From Aliirhizobium wenxiniae (GTDB taxonomy: Bacteria > Pseudomonadota > Alphaproteobacteria > Rhizobiales > Rhizobiaceae), in contig NZ_JACHEG010000013.1 of the NCBI RefSeq assembly GCF_014201355.1, positions 1 through 64,000 of the forward strand: a stretch of 64,000 nt of DNA, in the 5' to 3' direction. The notes beneath the pieces are model-generated. The model was not told the DNA's origin and did no database searches. It was given only the letters and a program-made list of their open reading frames with translations. Positions within the stretch are counted from its first letter, which is position 1; every line of letters begins with the position of its first letter. Positions 1-8,106 of this stretch are shown here, piece after piece. Position numbers and translations under genes: made by a program.

Positions 1-165
1 CATGATCTGGCGGTGGTCGATCACATGTGCGACCGGTTCGCCGTGATGCTGCGCGGTGAGATTACCGAGATATTGCCGCGCGAGGCGATCCCCGGATGCC
101 AGGCAACCCATCCCTATTCCCGCGAACTGATCGGCGCGTCTCTGGAATATGAAGGCACAGTTTAG
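1..165 (+). CDS. Oligopeptide-type ABC transporter ATPase, C-terminal fragment
   Basis: This is the last 54 codons of a gene that begins before the window; it ends with TAG. The first residues, HDLAVVDHMCDRFAVMLRGE, contain the H-loop (switch) histidine of an ABC ATPase, and the segment THPYSRELI near the end is typical of the OppD/OppF/DppF group. It would energise import of peptides or similar solutes at the inner membrane. It is separated from the next operon by almost 800 bases, so it belongs to a different upstream transporter. The assignment rests on a short tail, but the H-loop context is distinctive. Confidence 0.8.
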   Translation, partial: HDLAVVDHMCDRFAVMLRGEITEILPREAIPGCQATHPYSRELIGASLEYEGTV

Positions 166-884
166 CTAGGCCATGGCCACGGATAAGCAGAGCCTGACCT
201 AAGGTCTTGAACCGATTCGAACCGCCGCTCCCGTGGGAAAGGCGGCGGTCCCAATCCTGATATCCCTCTCACGAACAATTTTACCGACTGCGAGTGAGTA
301 CGCCAACGGCGCCTATGCGTGACAAGGGTCTGTCTGCCGCGCCATCGTGTCAGTGGCCGAGGATCCGCCTAGTCAATAGACGAGGCCCCAGCGTGAAGCC
401 GCGATGCTTGGCCGACCACGCGGAATGACTACTTTGATGGGTATCTGGATCGCGGGGAAACTCGGACCGCTACCTGAGACGCGCGGTCCTCACCAGCCTG
501 TTTGCATTCGATGTTACATCCGAGGCCTTCGGAAGATGGGCAGCCTCACCGACGGTCGTCTTTTGCGGCGTCGTGATTTGGGACGTTACCTTCGGAGGGG
601 CTGCGACACTACTCCAGACAGCTTTTGCTGACACCGCTAGCGAAGGAGCGGACGTAGCATTGTCCATGAATGTCGTCTGAAAATCCATGGCGACAGTTCC
701 TGACTATGGGGCGTGCGCCGCCGGACTTCTCTCCTGCTAAGATTGTTGCTTTCGGCCGTTGCTTGCGCTCCGATAAGGCTAACCAGTCAACCCGGTACCG
801 TGACCGAAGGGCAATGGAGCCGTGTCGAAACCGTCAGCGTCGGCTCCCGACAACGAGCTGTATAGCGCCCGATCTGCTCGTCCG
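166..884. other. Intergenic region, mostly without recognisable content
   Basis: Apart from the decayed MFS fragment at 465-680 I see no gene here. Short open frames exist on both strands, but none has a ribosome site or a recognisable domain. The last part, from about 885, is the promoter of the GntR gene and is listed separately. The region looks like a scar where a former gene decayed between two ABC transporter operons. Confidence 0.5.
465..680 (+). pseudogene. Decayed MFS permease fragment
   Basis: One frame reads 71 codons without a stop, from DRYLRRAVLTSL to SMNVV, and then hits TGA. The middle part, VTFGGAATLLQTAFAD followed by EGADVA, is a pattern I associate with a late transmembrane segment of sugar-efflux type MFS transporters. 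There is no start codon with a ribosome site, the frame falls apart before position 465, and after the TGA the reading degrades (a WN-type motif would be expected where TGA AAA stands). I read it as the remnant of a permease of about 400 residues, of which only this part is still visible. The family call comes from motif memory, not from an alignment. Confidence 0.55.
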
Positions 885-913
885 TTGACAGATATCCTAC
901 AAGTGGATATCCT
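885..913 (+). promoter_or_regulatory. Promoter with overlapping inverted-repeat operator of the GntR operon
   Basis: TTGACA at 885-890 is a perfect -35 box. After a 17-base spacer comes TATCCT at 908-913 as the -10 box (4 of 6 consensus bases). The perfect inverted repeat GATATCC (891-897), 7 bases, GGATATC (905-911) fills the spacer and enters the -10 box. A repressor bound there would block RNA polymerase directly. The GntR gene that follows is the natural candidate, so autoregulation of the whole transporter operon is inferred. Confidence 0.65.
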
Positions 914-939
914 TGCGATATTGTTAGAATTTAAACCGG

Positions 940-1662
940 ATGAGAGGGATGTCACTCAAAGCAATCAAGCCGCTGATGCGGGCGCCACTCCTACACGTTT
1001 CCGTGCAGGAAAGCCTGCGTGATTTTATCAGCGAAAATGGCCTCAAGCCCGGCACCATGCTTCCAGCGGAATCGGATTTGGCGAACCAGCTTGGTGTTAG
1101 TCGAAATTCACTGCGTGAAGGAATCAAGGCACTCGAGTCATTGGGAGTTCTCGAAGCCCGACGCGGGGTCGGCATTTTCGTCAAGGCATTTTCCTTCGAG
1201 CCGCTTCTGGACAATCTCGCCTATGGCCTTGGCGGCGCTTTGCGGCAGGTTGAAGAGCTGATCGAAATCCGCCGCGTGCTTGAAGCGGGCATGATCGGCA
1301 AAACACTGGCGATTATCGGTGACGAAGACATCGCGGAATTGCGCGCTGCCGTCGATCGCATGGGCGCGCATGCAAAGCGTGGAGAATCCTTCGCAGACGA
1401 GGATCAGTTGTTTCATGCGCTGCTGTTCCGTTGCCAGAACAATGAGACCTTTGCCCGGCTCATCGATATTTTCTGGCTGGCTTTCTACAAGGCGTCCGAT
1501 TTCGTCAATCTCGACACCGTCGATCCGATCGCGACCTGGAAGGATCACGCTGCAATCGTCGATGCAGTCGAAAAACGAGACCTCTCTGAGGTGCAACAGC
1601 GGCTCGACCGCCACTACGAGGGAATTTCGCGGGTCATCACCGCAAGCAAGTCAGCAAGCTAA
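940..1662 (+). CDS. GntR-family (FadR/FCD) transcriptional regulator
   Basis: 240 residues, usual for the FadR subgroup. The N-terminal winged helix (about residues 15-80) shows LKPGTMLPAESDLANQLGVS followed by RNSLREGIKALESLGVLE, the classic GntR helix-turn-helix. The C-terminal all-helical FCD domain (about 95-230) carries the metal/ligand pattern with D and H in DEDQLFHALLF and HYEG near the end. It is the first gene of the operon and lies 23 bases before the binding-protein gene, so it should control the dipeptide-type transporter and DapA-like enzymes in response to their substrate. Start choice is uncertain: ATG at 940 has no clear ribosome site, and ATG at 949 sits very close behind GAGAGGG. 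Confidence 0.88.
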   Translation: MRGMSLKAIKPLMRAPLLHVSVQESLRDFISENGLKPGTMLPAESDLANQLGVSRNSLREGIKALESLGVLEARRGVGIFVKAFSFEPLLDNLAYGLGGALRQVEELIEIRRVLEAGMIGKTLAIIGDEDIAELRAAVDRMGAHAKRGESFADEDQLFHALLFRCQNNETFARLIDIFWLAFYKASDFVNLDTVDPIATWKDHAAIVDAVEKRDLSEVQQRLDRHYEGISRVITASKSAS

Positions 1663-1685
1663 TTTCAATTGTGGGAGGAGCACAA

Positions 1686-3272
1686 ATGAAACGCATGTCC
1701 AGAGTAACAACGGCCATCGCGCTTACCGCCATGATGGCGACGACAGCATTCTCGGGTTTTGCCGCACCAATACAGGCAGAGACTTTATCCGGTGGCTTCG
1801 ACGTTGGCCCCGGCGGTTTTCAGGGCAATTTCAATCCACTGGCCGCCACCAGCGGCTTCACCTGGCTAAGCGTCTATTTCGAACCGCTCGTCACCTATGA
1901 CGAAAAGCTGCAGAAGGTTGTGGGCCTTCTGGCTTCGTCCTACGAGGTCAGCCCGGACCAGAAAACCTACACATTCAAGCTAACGGATGCGAAATGGCAC
2001 GACGGCAAGCCGTTTACCGCCAAAGACGCAAAATTCACCATGGAACTGGCGAAGAACGCCAAGACCGGCTCGGTTCTTGCCGCCCGCCTGACAGCGATAT
2101 CTTCCGTGGAAGCTACCGACGTCAAAACCCTGGTCATCAAGCTCTCGGCACCGTCGGCCAGCCTGATCGACGCGCTGACCAAGGTGATGATGCTGCCGGA
2201 ACATGCGCTCTCGCAAATCCCGGCCGATCAGCTGGCGAAAAACTCATGGTGGTCCACCACGCCCATCGGCACCGGCTCGTTCAAGTTCAGCAGATACGTG
2301 ACCGATCAATATGTCGAACTGGCCGCCAATACCGAGTATCGCGGTGGCAAGCCGGCGTTGGAAAAGGTCATCAACCGCTATTTTGCCAACCCGGCAGCTG
2401 CAATCGCCGCGCTCCGTGCGGGAGAAATCCAGTTCACCTACGTGGATTCCAACGATCTCAACGCATTCCGCGACAACAAGGATTTCCGCATCATCGAAGG
2501 TAATTCCTTCGTGGTCAACTATCTCGGCTTCAACCACGATTCGCCGATCTGGAAGGATGTGCGTGTCCGGCAGGCGGTGATGTATGCGATTAACCGCGAT
2601 GCGATCATCCAGAGCCTTTACGGCGGCGCTGCCAAGCCGGCGAACTGCGGTTATGTGGCCGATCAGGTCGTGCCGCAGGGTATCCAGGCCTATGCCTACG
2701 ATCCCGAAAAGGCCAAAAAATTGCTGGAAGAGGCAGGATGGGAAAAGATCAACGGCAACAAGCCGATAACGCTCTTGACATATTATACGACACCGCTCGC
2801 CGCCAATGTCATGGCTGCAGTTCAGGCGATGCTCGCCCAGGTCGGCATCAACGTCACGCCGCGTGCCGTCGATACCCCCACCTATAACAGCATCGTGCTC
2901 AATCCGACGCCGGATGTCGCCCAGTTCCAGATGGTTTATGCCGGTCTTCAGAATGGTCCCGATCCGAGCAGTATCAATGTCGGCCTCAACGAAAAACAGA
3001 TCCCGCCGGCCGGCCCTAACGTGGTGCGTGCCCGAATACCGGAACTGACCAAGGCGTTGGATACGGCGCTTGGCGAAACCGACGTCGCCAAGCGCGACGC
3101 AAGATATCAGGACGTCTGCAAGGTGATGAATGCGGAATTGCCCTGGGGTACGCTCTGGGTCGCAAACCGATACGGCGTGGCATCTGCCAAGCTGAAGGAC
3201 TTTGTCTGGACGCCCGCGCCGGGCGGCGGCCCTTACCAGGCGCATCCGGAAAAATGGTCGATCGCCGAATAG
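1686..3272 (+). CDS. Peptide/nickel-type ABC transporter substrate-binding protein (SBP family 5)
   Basis: 528 residues. Starts at ATG 1686 behind GGGAGGAG; an in-frame GTG at 1671 lies upstream of that ribosome site and is unlikely. An N-terminal signal peptide (basic MKRMSR, then a hydrophobic stretch, likely cleavage near IQA-ET) sends it to the periplasm. The body shows family 5 landmarks: YFEPLVTYDE early, YEVSPDQKTYTFKL with WHDGKPFTAKD (about 75-105), and VRVRQAVMYAINRDAI (about 290). It captures the solute for the two permeases that follow. Family members bind peptides, sugars, opines or other small molecules, so the ligand cannot be named. The two DapA-like enzymes in the operon suggest a 2-oxo-acid-yielding compound. 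Confidence 0.9.
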   Translation: MKRMSRVTTAIALTAMMATTAFSGFAAPIQAETLSGGFDVGPGGFQGNFNPLAATSGFTWLSVYFEPLVTYDEKLQKVVGLLASSYEVSPDQKTYTFKLTDAKWHDGKPFTAKDAKFTMELAKNAKTGSVLAARLTAISSVEATDVKTLVIKLSAPSASLIDALTKVMMLPEHALSQIPADQLAKNSWWSTTPIGTGSFKFSRYVTDQYVELAANTEYRGGKPALEKVINRYFANPAAAIAALRAGEIQFTYVDSNDLNAFRDNKDFRIIEGNSFVVNYLGFNHDSPIWKDVRVRQAVMYAINRDAIIQSLYGGAAKPANCGYVADQVVPQGIQAYAYDPEKAKKLLEEAGWEKINGNKPITLLTYYTTPLAANVMAAVQAMLAQVGINVTPRAVDTPTYNSIVLNPTPDVAQFQMVYAGLQNGPDPSSINVGLNEKQIPPAGPNVVRARIPELTKALDTALGETDVAKRDARYQDVCKVMNAELPWGTLWVANRYGVASAKLKDFVWTPAPGGGPYQAHPEKWSIAE

Positions 3273-3297
3273 GGCGACACCGCTCCTGAGAAACAAG

Positions 3298-3323
3298 GGG
3301 TGGCCAGCCTTGACCCGCCACCC
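3298..3323 (+). promoter_or_regulatory. Intercistronic hairpin after the binding-protein gene
   Basis: GGGTGGC (3298-3304) pairs with GCCACCC (3317-3323) around a 12-base loop, in the gap between the binding-protein and first permease genes. There is no following U tract. It probably protects the 3' end of the binding-protein message or lowers permease expression. Confidence 0.5.
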
Positions 3324-3339
3324 TCACAGGAACACATCC

Positions 3340-4299
3340 ATGCTGAAATACAGTCTCCGGCGCTTGCTGATCGGGGCAGGCATGCTGCTTGCCTTGAGCA
3401 TGCTGATCTTCGTGATGCTGCGCCTTACGCCCGGCGATCCGATCGACGCGTATATCGATCCCAATGTGCCGATGTCGCCATCGGACCTGGTGGCACTGCG
3501 CGCAACGCTCGGTCTCGACCAGCCATTGCCGGTGCAATACTTCGCTTGGCTGCAGCAGGCGCTGACGGGCAATCTCGGTTATTCGATCCAGCGGCCTGAT
3601 CAGGCAGTCCTTGGGTTGGTGTTCTCGCGGGTCGGACCGACGGTTCTGCTGATGGGAACGGCGATCGTCATCGCCATCATTGCCGGTATCGCAACCGGCA
3701 TCGTCAGCGCCGTGCGCCGAAATTCTCTGGCAGACCTATCCTTCTCCGTGCTTGCCGTCACCGGCATTTCCAGCCCACCATTCCTGAGCGGCCTGGTCGG
3801 GCTCTATCTCTTTTCCGTCTATTTCAACTGGATGCCCTCGGGTGGCATGCTGACGCCCGGCCGCGAGTTCTCGCTTCTCGACCTCATCCATCACCTGATC
3901 CTGCCCGCCTCGCTGCTCGCGCTTGCCCAGACGGCGCTGATCATGCGCTACATGCGAGGCTCGATGCTGGAAGTCCTCAATCAGGATTACGTGCGCACCG
4001 CTCGCGCCAAGGGCGTTGCGGAATTCTGGGTGATCACCAAACATGCGCTGCGCAACGCGCTGTTGCCGGTCATTACCCTGATCGGCTCGACCATCGGCCT
4101 TGCCATCGGCGGCGCGATCTTCATCGAAAGCGTGTTCAACTGGCCCGGCATGGGTCTGCTGATGGTGACAGCTGTTGAAAACCGCGACTACCCGGTCATC
4201 ATGGGCTCGACGCTGGTCATCGGAGCCTCCGTGATTGTGGTCAACCTTCTGACCGATCTCGCCTATGCGGCGGTCGATCCCCGGATCAAGGTGGGCTGA
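3340..4299 (+). CDS. Dipeptide-type ABC transporter permease, DppB-like
   Basis: 319 residues from ATG 3340 (MLKYSLRRLLIGAGML). The reading frame is open further upstream, into the previous gene, but only this start gives the normal DppB N-terminus: one membrane helix, then the conserved TPGDP motif in MLRLTPGDPIDAY. Five more helices follow. The cytoplasmic EAA loop, which contacts the ATPase, is seen as DYVRTARAKGVAEFWVITKH (about 220-240). It forms the membrane channel as a heterodimer with the DppC-like protein that follows 3 bases later. Substrate unknown. Confidence 0.92.
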   Translation: MLKYSLRRLLIGAGMLLALSMLIFVMLRLTPGDPIDAYIDPNVPMSPSDLVALRATLGLDQPLPVQYFAWLQQALTGNLGYSIQRPDQAVLGLVFSRVGPTVLLMGTAIVIAIIAGIATGIVSAVRRNSLADLSFSVLAVTGISSPPFLSGLVGLYLFSVYFNWMPSGGMLTPGREFSLLDLIHHLILPASLLALAQTALIMRYMRGSMLEVLNQDYVRTARAKGVAEFWVITKHALRNALLPVITLIGSTIGLAIGGAIFIESVFNWPGMGLLMVTAVENRDYPVIMGSTLVIGASVIVVNLLTDLAYAAVDPRIKVG

Positions 4300-4302
4300 G
4301 CG

Positions 4303-5178
4303 ATGCTGGCACGCACCCCGATAAGCAGTCCCGGCCCCCTCGCCCGCGCTTTCGAACGTTTCCGGTTCAACCGCGCAGCGATCTGTGGCGTGGCGATCAT
4401 CGTGCCGATGTTCCTGGCGATACTCACCTATCCTCTGTGGTGGGGGGTCAAGCCCAACGATATAGACCTGCTCGCCATGAATGCGGGACCGAGCGCAAAA
4501 CACTGGTTCGGCACGGACGGTGTCGGCCGTGACATCTTTGCTCGCGTCATGGACGGCGGACGGATCTCGTTCTTTGTGGCTCTGACCTCGACAGTCATTT
4601 CCGCCATCATCGGCTTCCTCGTCGGAGCGATGTCGGCGCTGGCCGGTCGCTGGGCGGATGCCGTCACGATGCGGTTCGTCGATCTGGTGATGACGCTGCC
4701 ACCGGTGATTTTTCTACTGGTGCTCGCCTCAATCGCCGGCACCGGCATCTGGCCGACAGTGTTCGTCATCTCGCTGTTGTCCTGGCCCCTATTGGCGCGA
4801 ATGGTGCGCTCGCGGCTCCTCGAATTGCGCGAGCGTGACTTCGTGATGGCGGCAAGAGGCATGGGGGCGGGTCTCCTGCATCTTCTCTTACGCCACGGTC
4901 TGCCGAACTCGATCGACATTCTCGTCGTCTTCGCGACTCTGCAGATCGCCAATGCCATCCTTCTCGAGGCGGGACTGTCCTTCCTCGGGCTCGGCATCGC
5001 CCCTCCGGCTGCGAGCTGGGGCAACATGCTGAACGCCGCACGCTCCACCGCGGTTCTCGAACAATATCCCTGGCAATGGCTGTTTCCCGGCGGTGCGCTG
5101 GTCACTGCCGTCCTTGCCATCAACTTCATTGGCGATGGTCTCCGCGATGCCTTCGACCCTCGCGCCGAACTAAACTGA
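4303..5178 (+). CDS. Dipeptide-type ABC transporter permease, DppC-like
   Basis: 291 residues. The N-terminal extension (FERFRFNRAAICGVAII) and the segment HWFGTDGVGRDIFARVMDGG (about 64-84) are hallmarks of DppC/OppC. The EAA coupling loop reads RDFVMAARGMGAGLLHLLLRHG (about 177-198). Near the C-terminus LSFLGLGIAPPAASWGNML is another family signature. Six membrane helices are expected. It partners the DppB-like permease immediately upstream; the start lies 3 bases after that stop, so the two are translationally coupled. Confidence 0.93.
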   Translation: MLARTPISSPGPLARAFERFRFNRAAICGVAIIVPMFLAILTYPLWWGVKPNDIDLLAMNAGPSAKHWFGTDGVGRDIFARVMDGGRISFFVALTSTVISAIIGFLVGAMSALAGRWADAVTMRFVDLVMTLPPVIFLLVLASIAGTGIWPTVFVISLLSWPLLARMVRSRLLELRERDFVMAARGMGAGLLHLLLRHGLPNSIDILVVFATLQIANAILLEAGLSFLGLGIAPPAASWGNMLNAARSTAVLEQYPWQWLFPGGALVTAVLAINFIGDGLRDAFDPRAELN

Positions 5179-5197
5179 CGATCGAAAGAAAGTGAAC

Positions 5198-6115
5198 ATG
5201 AGCAAATTCAAGGGTGTCGTTCCTCCAGTCGTAACTCCGCTCAATGCGGATTTCACCGTCGACTATCCGTCCTACACGCGGGTGCTCGAAAATCTGATCG
5301 ATGCCGGATGTCACGGTCTTTTCGTGCTCGGCTCGACCAGCGAAGTGGTGTTCCATGACGCAAAGACGCGGCAGCAGATCATCGAACATTCGGCAAAGGT
5401 CATCAATGGCCGTGTACCGCTGATCGTCGGCGTAATCGACGCAACGACCGATCTGGTAATCAATCATGCAAGGATCGCCAAAGCCGCCGGCGCCGATGCG
5501 GTTGTCGTGACGGCCCCTTATTATACCGTTACCAGCCAGCCGGAAATTCTCGACCACTTCCGCTTCATTCGCGATGCCGTCGATGTGCCGCTGATAGCCT
5601 ACGACATCCCGGTCTGCGTCCACGTCAAGCTGCAGCGACAGACGAGCGTAACGCTCGCACGCGAAGGCACGATCATCGGTATCAAGGATTCCAGCGGCGA
5701 TGACGGCAACTTCCGCTATGTCCTGCTCGACCTTGCAGACAAACCCGACGTCTTCCTGATGACAGGATCCGAGATCGTTGTCGACAACGCGCTGCTGATG
5801 GGCGCGCATGGCGTCGTCCCCGGCATCGCCAATGTCGATCCGCACGGTTACGTCCGGCTCTGGGATGCCGCCCAGCGCGGTGACTGGGCTGCCGCCCGCA
5901 AGGAACAGGAGCGTCTGTGCCGGCTGTTCGAAATCGTTTGGGTCGGCGCCGGTCGCGTCAGCGGCGGCGCGTCCGGAATCGGAGCGTTCAAGGCGGCAAT
6001 GAAGAGCCTCGGCATCATCGACACCGCGCTGATGCCTCGCCCGCGTGCCGCCCTCAATGATGCAGAGACGGCAAGGATCGACGAGATCCTGCGCTCAACC
6101 GGGCTTCTTTCCTGA
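5198..6115 (+). CDS. DapA-family (class I pyruvate-dependent) aldolase/lyase, first paralog
   Basis: 305 residues from ATG 5198; an in-frame GTG two codons upstream is less likely given the spacing to GAAAGAAAG. Family features are all in place: the GTTGE-like loop is GSTSE (45-49), the tyrosine that relays protons is Y135 in AYDIPV, and the Schiff-base lysine is K163 in GIKDSSGD. Such enzymes add pyruvate to, or split it from, an aldehyde through a lysine imine; relatives include dihydrodipicolinate synthase, N-acetylneuraminate lyase and KDG aldolase. GSTSE in place of GTTGE, and its position inside an importer operon, argue against lysine biosynthesis and for a catabolic role with an unidentified substrate. 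Confidence 0.85.
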   Translation: MSKFKGVVPPVVTPLNADFTVDYPSYTRVLENLIDAGCHGLFVLGSTSEVVFHDAKTRQQIIEHSAKVINGRVPLIVGVIDATTDLVINHARIAKAAGADAVVVTAPYYTVTSQPEILDHFRFIRDAVDVPLIAYDIPVCVHVKLQRQTSVTLAREGTIIGIKDSSGDDGNFRYVLLDLADKPDVFLMTGSEIVVDNALLMGAHGVVPGIANVDPHGYVRLWDAAQRGDWAAARKEQERLCRLFEIVWVGAGRVSGGASGIGAFKAAMKSLGIIDTALMPRPRAALNDAETARIDEILRSTGLLS

Positions 6116-6123
6116 GGAACGTC

Positions 6124-7140
6124 ATGAAACAGGCCGCTGAAACCATACTCGACGTTAAGGGATTGCGGACCGTCTTCCGCGTTCGCGCCGGCGAAGTGAC
6201 GGCGGTCAACGGCATCGATCTGTCCGTCGCAGCCGGCGAAACATTGGCACTTGTCGGAGAGTCAGGCTCCGGCAAGTCTGTCACCAGCCTCTCGGTGATG
6301 CGCCTGCTCACCCGCAAGATCGGCGCCATCGCGGCCGGCAGCGTCCACCTGAAACGCAAGGACGGCGGGGTCCGAGACCTCGTCTCGCTCAGCGAACAGG
6401 AGATGCGCTCTATTCGCGGTGACGATATCGGGATGGTTTTCCAGGAGCCGATGTCCAGCCTCAATCCTGTTTACACGATCGGTGACCAGATTTCGGAGCC
6501 GATCCGCATCCATCGTGGGGCGGACCGGAAAAGCGCGATGGATGCGGCCATATCACTTCTCGACCAGGTCGGCATCCCGGATGCCGCGCGACGCGTCAAG
6601 CAATATCCGCACGAGCTTTCCGGCGGCATGCGCCAGCGCGCGACCATCGCCATGGCGCTTGCATGTGACCCGACGCTGCTGATCGCAGACGAACCGACCA
6701 CCGCGCTCGATGTCACAATCCAGGCGCAGATCCTCGACCTCTTGCAGAAGCTCCAGCGGGAGCGCGGCATGGCCATGCTGTTCGTCACCCACAATCTCGG
6801 TGTCGTCGCGGAAATCGCCCACCGGGTGGCGGTGATGTATGCCGGGCGGATCGTCGAGACAGGACCGGTAACGGAGGTCTTCCGCAACCCGAAACATCCC
6901 TACACGCTGGGACTGCTCGCCTCGATGCCGAAGCTCGGCGATGCGACGCGTATGAAGCATGCAGGCGAAAAGCTCGCCGCCATTCCAGGTGTCGTACCGA
7001 GCCTGATGAACATGCCGGCCGGCTGTGCCTTCGAACCACGCTGCAAATTTGCGACGGAGGGCTGTCGCAAGGCGGTACCGCCGCTCTTCGAAGTCAGCCC
7101 CCACCATAGAAGCCGCTGCATCCACTGGCAGGAGGTCTAG
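6124..7140 (+). CDS. Dipeptide-type ABC transporter ATPase, DppD-like
   Basis: 338 residues. Walker A is GESGSGKS (45-52). The signature LSGGMRQRATIAMAL and Walker B LLIADEPTTALD follow, then the H-loop in FVTHNLGVVAE. The C-terminal oligopeptide-transporter domain carries several cysteines (CAFEPRCKFATEGC and a later CI), which in some DppD proteins bind an iron-sulfur cluster; whether this one does is unknown. It starts 8 bases after the DapA-like gene behind GAGGAA and forms the ATPase heterodimer with the next gene. Confidence 0.93.
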   Translation: MKQAAETILDVKGLRTVFRVRAGEVTAVNGIDLSVAAGETLALVGESGSGKSVTSLSVMRLLTRKIGAIAAGSVHLKRKDGGVRDLVSLSEQEMRSIRGDDIGMVFQEPMSSLNPVYTIGDQISEPIRIHRGADRKSAMDAAISLLDQVGIPDAARRVKQYPHELSGGMRQRATIAMALACDPTLLIADEPTTALDVTIQAQILDLLQKLQRERGMAMLFVTHNLGVVAEIAHRVAVMYAGRIVETGPVTEVFRNPKHPYTLGLLASMPKLGDATRMKHAGEKLAAIPGVVPSLMNMPAGCAFEPRCKFATEGCRKAVPPLFEVSPHHRSRCIHWQEV

Positions 7141-8106
7141 ATGAACGCACCGCTCCTTGAAGTCCGAGATCTGGCAAAACAATACACGAGCCGCGGCTCG
7201 ACGCTGACGATTCTGCAGAATATTTCCTTTGACATCGGCAAGGGCGAGGTCGTCGGCCTCGTCGGCGAATCCGGCAGCGGCAAGACCACGATCGGCCGTT
7301 CCATCCTGCGACTGATCGAGCCATCGGCAGGCAGTGTCCATTTTGACGGCACCGAACTGACGGAGCTATCGGCTTCGCAGATGCGGCGCGCACGTCCGCG
7401 CATGCAGTATATTTTTCAGGACCCGTTCGCCAGCCTTTCCCCCCGCATGACGATCGGCGAAATCCTCACCGAGGGTTTGAAAATCCAGGGCATCGGCAAC
7501 TCGAAAGAGCGGCTGGATCGCGCCCGCAAGGCGCTCGAACAGGTGGATCTGCCAGCGGATGCCGTCAACAGATATGCTCACGAGTTTTCCGGCGGACAGC
7601 GGCAGAGGATCGGTATTGCAAGGGCGCTGACGCTTCAGCCGGAGTTCATCGTTGCAGACGAGCCGGTTTCGGCACTCGACGTCTCGATCCAGGCGCAGGT
7701 GATCAATCTTCTGCGCGATCTGCAGCAGCGGCTCGGATTGACCATGCTGTTCATCAGCCATGATCTGGCGGTGGTGGAATATATCTGCGACCGGGTGATC
7801 GTGCTTTATCTCGGCCGCGTCATGGAGATCGCGCCAAGCGCCGAGCTTTATGCCGATCCCCAGCACCCCTATACGCGGGCGCTATTGTCGGCGATCCCCT
7901 CACCCGATCCCGATGCTCATCGCAACCGGCAAATCCTGAGGGGCGACATACCGAGCCCCGCCAATCCGCCGAGCGGCTGCGTTTTCCGGACGCGATGTCC
8001 GAAGGCCATTTCAAGATGTGCCGAAGTCGTTCCGGCACTGAGGGAAACGGCACCGGGACGTTTCAAAGCCTGCATTCGCGACGACTTGAACGGGAGTGTT
8101 TCATGA
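7141..8106 (+). CDS. Dipeptide-type ABC transporter ATPase, DppF-like
   Basis: 321 residues, starting directly after the stop of the DppD-like gene, with GGAGG embedded in the preceding coding end. Walker A is GESGSGKT (42-49), the signature FSGGQRQRIGIARAL, Walker B FIVADEPVSALD, and the H-loop FISHDLAVVEYICDRV. The C-terminal segment with PSGCVFRTRCP is normal for DppF/OppF. Its end overlaps the next gene by 4 bases (ATGA), so the DapA-like enzyme that follows is part of the same operon. Confidence 0.93.
   Translation: MNAPLLEVRDLAKQYTSRGSTLTILQNISFDIGKGEVVGLVGESGSGKTTIGRSILRLIEPSAGSVHFDGTELTELSASQMRRARPRMQYIFQDPFASLSPRMTIGEILTEGLKIQGIGNSKERLDRARKALEQVDLPADAVNRYAHEFSGGQRQRIGIARALTLQPEFIVADEPVSALDVSIQAQVINLLRDLQQRLGLTMLFISHDLAVVEYICDRVIVLYLGRVMEIAPSAELYADPQHPYTRALLSAIPSPDPDAHRNRQILRGDIPSPANPPSGCVFRTRCPKAISRCAEVVPALRETAPGRFKACIRDDLNGSVS

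Noticed and set aside
404..631. 75-codon plus-strand frame before the GntR gene
   Set aside because: It overlaps the MFS remnant in another frame and has no ribosome site or family resemblance.
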